Origin: Senimuribacter sp049852125
GTDB taxonomy: Bacteria > Bacillota > Clostridia > Peptostreptococcales > Anaerovoracaceae
Assembly (NCBI RefSeq): GCF_049852125.1
Contig: NZ_CP187532.1
Span: 1,612,001-1,676,000, forward strand
Reading direction: 5' to 3'
Length of the DNA stretch: 64,000 nucleotides
Under the pieces are notes generated by a model. That model was given only the letters and a program-made list of their open reading frames with translations, searched no databases and was not told the DNA's origin. Position numbers and translations under genes: made by a program. The first letter of the stretch is position 1. The number at the start of each line of letters is the position of its first letter. This document shows, one piece after another, positions 63,135 to 64,000 of this stretch.

Positions 63135-63803
63135 CTACTTTCCAAAAGTATAACCTATTCCAAATACATTCCTGATGAAAATCGGTTCCTCCAGATTGGG
63201 CTCGATTTTCTTTCTCAGTCTGCTCAGCGTCACATTTACGGTATTTTCCTCTACAAAAGCGCCGTCCGCGTCCCAGACCTGTTCCAGCATCATTTCTCTG
63301 GTCACGACTCTGCCCCGGTTTTTTACAAGAAGCTCCAGCACTTTATATTCCTTGGCAGTCAAATTGATGGCTTCACCCCGATAGGTTACCGACTTTCTGT
63401 CAAAGTCCATTGCAAGTTCCAGATAGGAAAATCGCTGATTCTGACCGCTGCTCCTGCGCAGGATCGCCTCCACATGTTTCAAAAGCACCGCCATGGGAAA
63501 CGGTTTGACAAGATAATCGTCCGCGCCAAGATCAAAAGCTCGAATCATGTCACTTTCATCATCTCTTGCCGTCAAAAACATCACCGGCGTCTGCCCGGAT
63601 TCTCGAACACGCCTGCAAAGTGTAAAACCATCGCCTGCAGGCAGATTCACATCCACAATGAATAAATCCGGCTGCTTGTCAATCAGCACCGTTCCTTCCC
63701 CGTAGGAATGCGCCCTGTCTACCGCATAATCTGCTTTTTTCAACGTCTGATACAACGCCTCGTTGAACAGCCTGTCATCCTCCACAATGGCAATCCGCTT
63801 CAT
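63135..63803 (-). CDS. OmpR-family response regulator
   Basis: 222 residues: receiver domain with acidic pocket D9/D10, phosphoacceptor D51 (FIVDVNLP), T78 and K100 (DYLVKPF); C-terminal winged helix (AINLTAKEYKVLELLVKNRG, ENTVNVTLSRLRKKI). It lies 8 bp before the kinase gene, the usual order. It probably controls the ABC genes downstream. Confidence 0.94.
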   Translation of the reverse strand: MKRIAIVEDDRLFNEALYQTLKKADYAVDRAHSYGEGTVLIDKQPDLFIVDVNLPAGDGFTLCRRVRESGQTPVMFLTARDDESDMIRAFDLGADDYLVKPFPMAVLLKHVEAILRRSSGQNQRFSYLELAMDFDRKSVTYRGEAINLTAKEYKVLELLVKNRGRVVTREMMLEQVWDADGAFVEENTVNVTLSRLRKKIEPNLEEPIFIRNVFGIGYTFGK

Positions 63804-63904
63804 CCTTGACTCCTTTCATGCCCATTCGTTTCTATTGTAGCAAAGAAATCCGAAAAGGGAAATACTTTTCTTTGGGCATGACACAGCAAAGACGCAAACC
63901 GAAA

Positions 63905-64000
63905 GTTTTGCAAAGTCATTCAAATTAGCGGTTGCCTGCACAACTTTCTCATCCCGAAAAACCTAAGAGTTTTGCAAATCAAGCCAATTCGACTTCAATT
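63905..64000. repeat. Start of a further half-site array (array 4), cut by the window edge
   Basis: GTTTTGCAA at 63905 and 63969 and CTGCACAAC at 63936: the same word as array 1, with R to D 31 bp and the next R 33 bp on (offset 64, as in array 2). The next D would be expected at about 63999-64000, at the edge. It lies about 100 bp upstream of the response regulator start. Confidence 0.6.

Overview
The window reads as chromosome of a low-to-moderate GC, Gram-positive-type anaerobe of the class Clostridia. The signs are a T-box leader ahead of valS, a CIRCE operator ahead of htpG, an argR-recN pair, strong Shine-Dalgarno sequences with some TTG/GTG starts, and a cobalamin-dependent methionine synthase without its activation domain. 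A placement near the Eubacteriales family XIII / Anaerovoracaceae is only a guess. I saw no rRNA, tRNA or CRISPR array.

Layout. 1-4.9 kb (minus): GH25 muramidase, deoxyinosine glycosylase, then the one-carbon genes metF-metH and the start of a DMT permease. 5.0-11.6 kb: M20 amidohydrolase, mnmM, two metallo-beta-lactamase-fold hydrolases, htpG and a lipoprotein. 11.6-14.86 kb is an AT-rich island with an intact RES-domain gene, a frameshifted partner gene and decayed fragments of a response regulator and a Nudix gene. 14.86-23.6 kb (minus): ruvC-ruvA-ruvB-queA, then a GltS-type transporter and an amidohydrolase sitting between queA and tgt, then rlmD. 23.8-25.9 kb (plus): argR-recN. 26-29.4 kb: a truncated peptidase gene, a repeat array, glyA, a double-OB ssb and a GT51 transglycosylase. 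29.5-36.5 kb (minus): a T-box controlled train valS-folC-lipid kinase-GNAT-two-part Thr/Ser exporter. 36.5-38.1 kb: an IS481-like element with 25-bp direct repeats, a second repeat array and an IS fragment. 38.3-41.9 kb: a Uma2 protein and the folate operon folE-HD-folP-folBK. 42-56.4 kb is an accessory stretch of acetyltransferases, small regulators, transporters and a third repeat array. 56.5-64 kb: ilvE with a DUF815 ATPase, then a two-component system with an ABC exporter whose permease gene is frameshifted.

How the genes work together. GlyA makes 5,10-methylene-THF, MetF reduces it and MetH uses the methyl group. FolE, FolP, FolBK and FolC, spread over two operons, make and polyglutamylate the folate carrier. 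RuvABC and RecN serve recombination, while QueA, Tgt, RlmD and MnmM modify RNA.

The most unusual signal is a set of gene-free arrays (26279-26603, 37678-37940, 49135-49453, and one cut by the window edge from 63905). Each holds a short word and its reverse complement in strict alternation, paired at 29-31 bp start to start. The word differs between arrays but the geometry is the same, and each complete array is inverted-symmetric, with four half-sites at each end. I know of no named element that fits.
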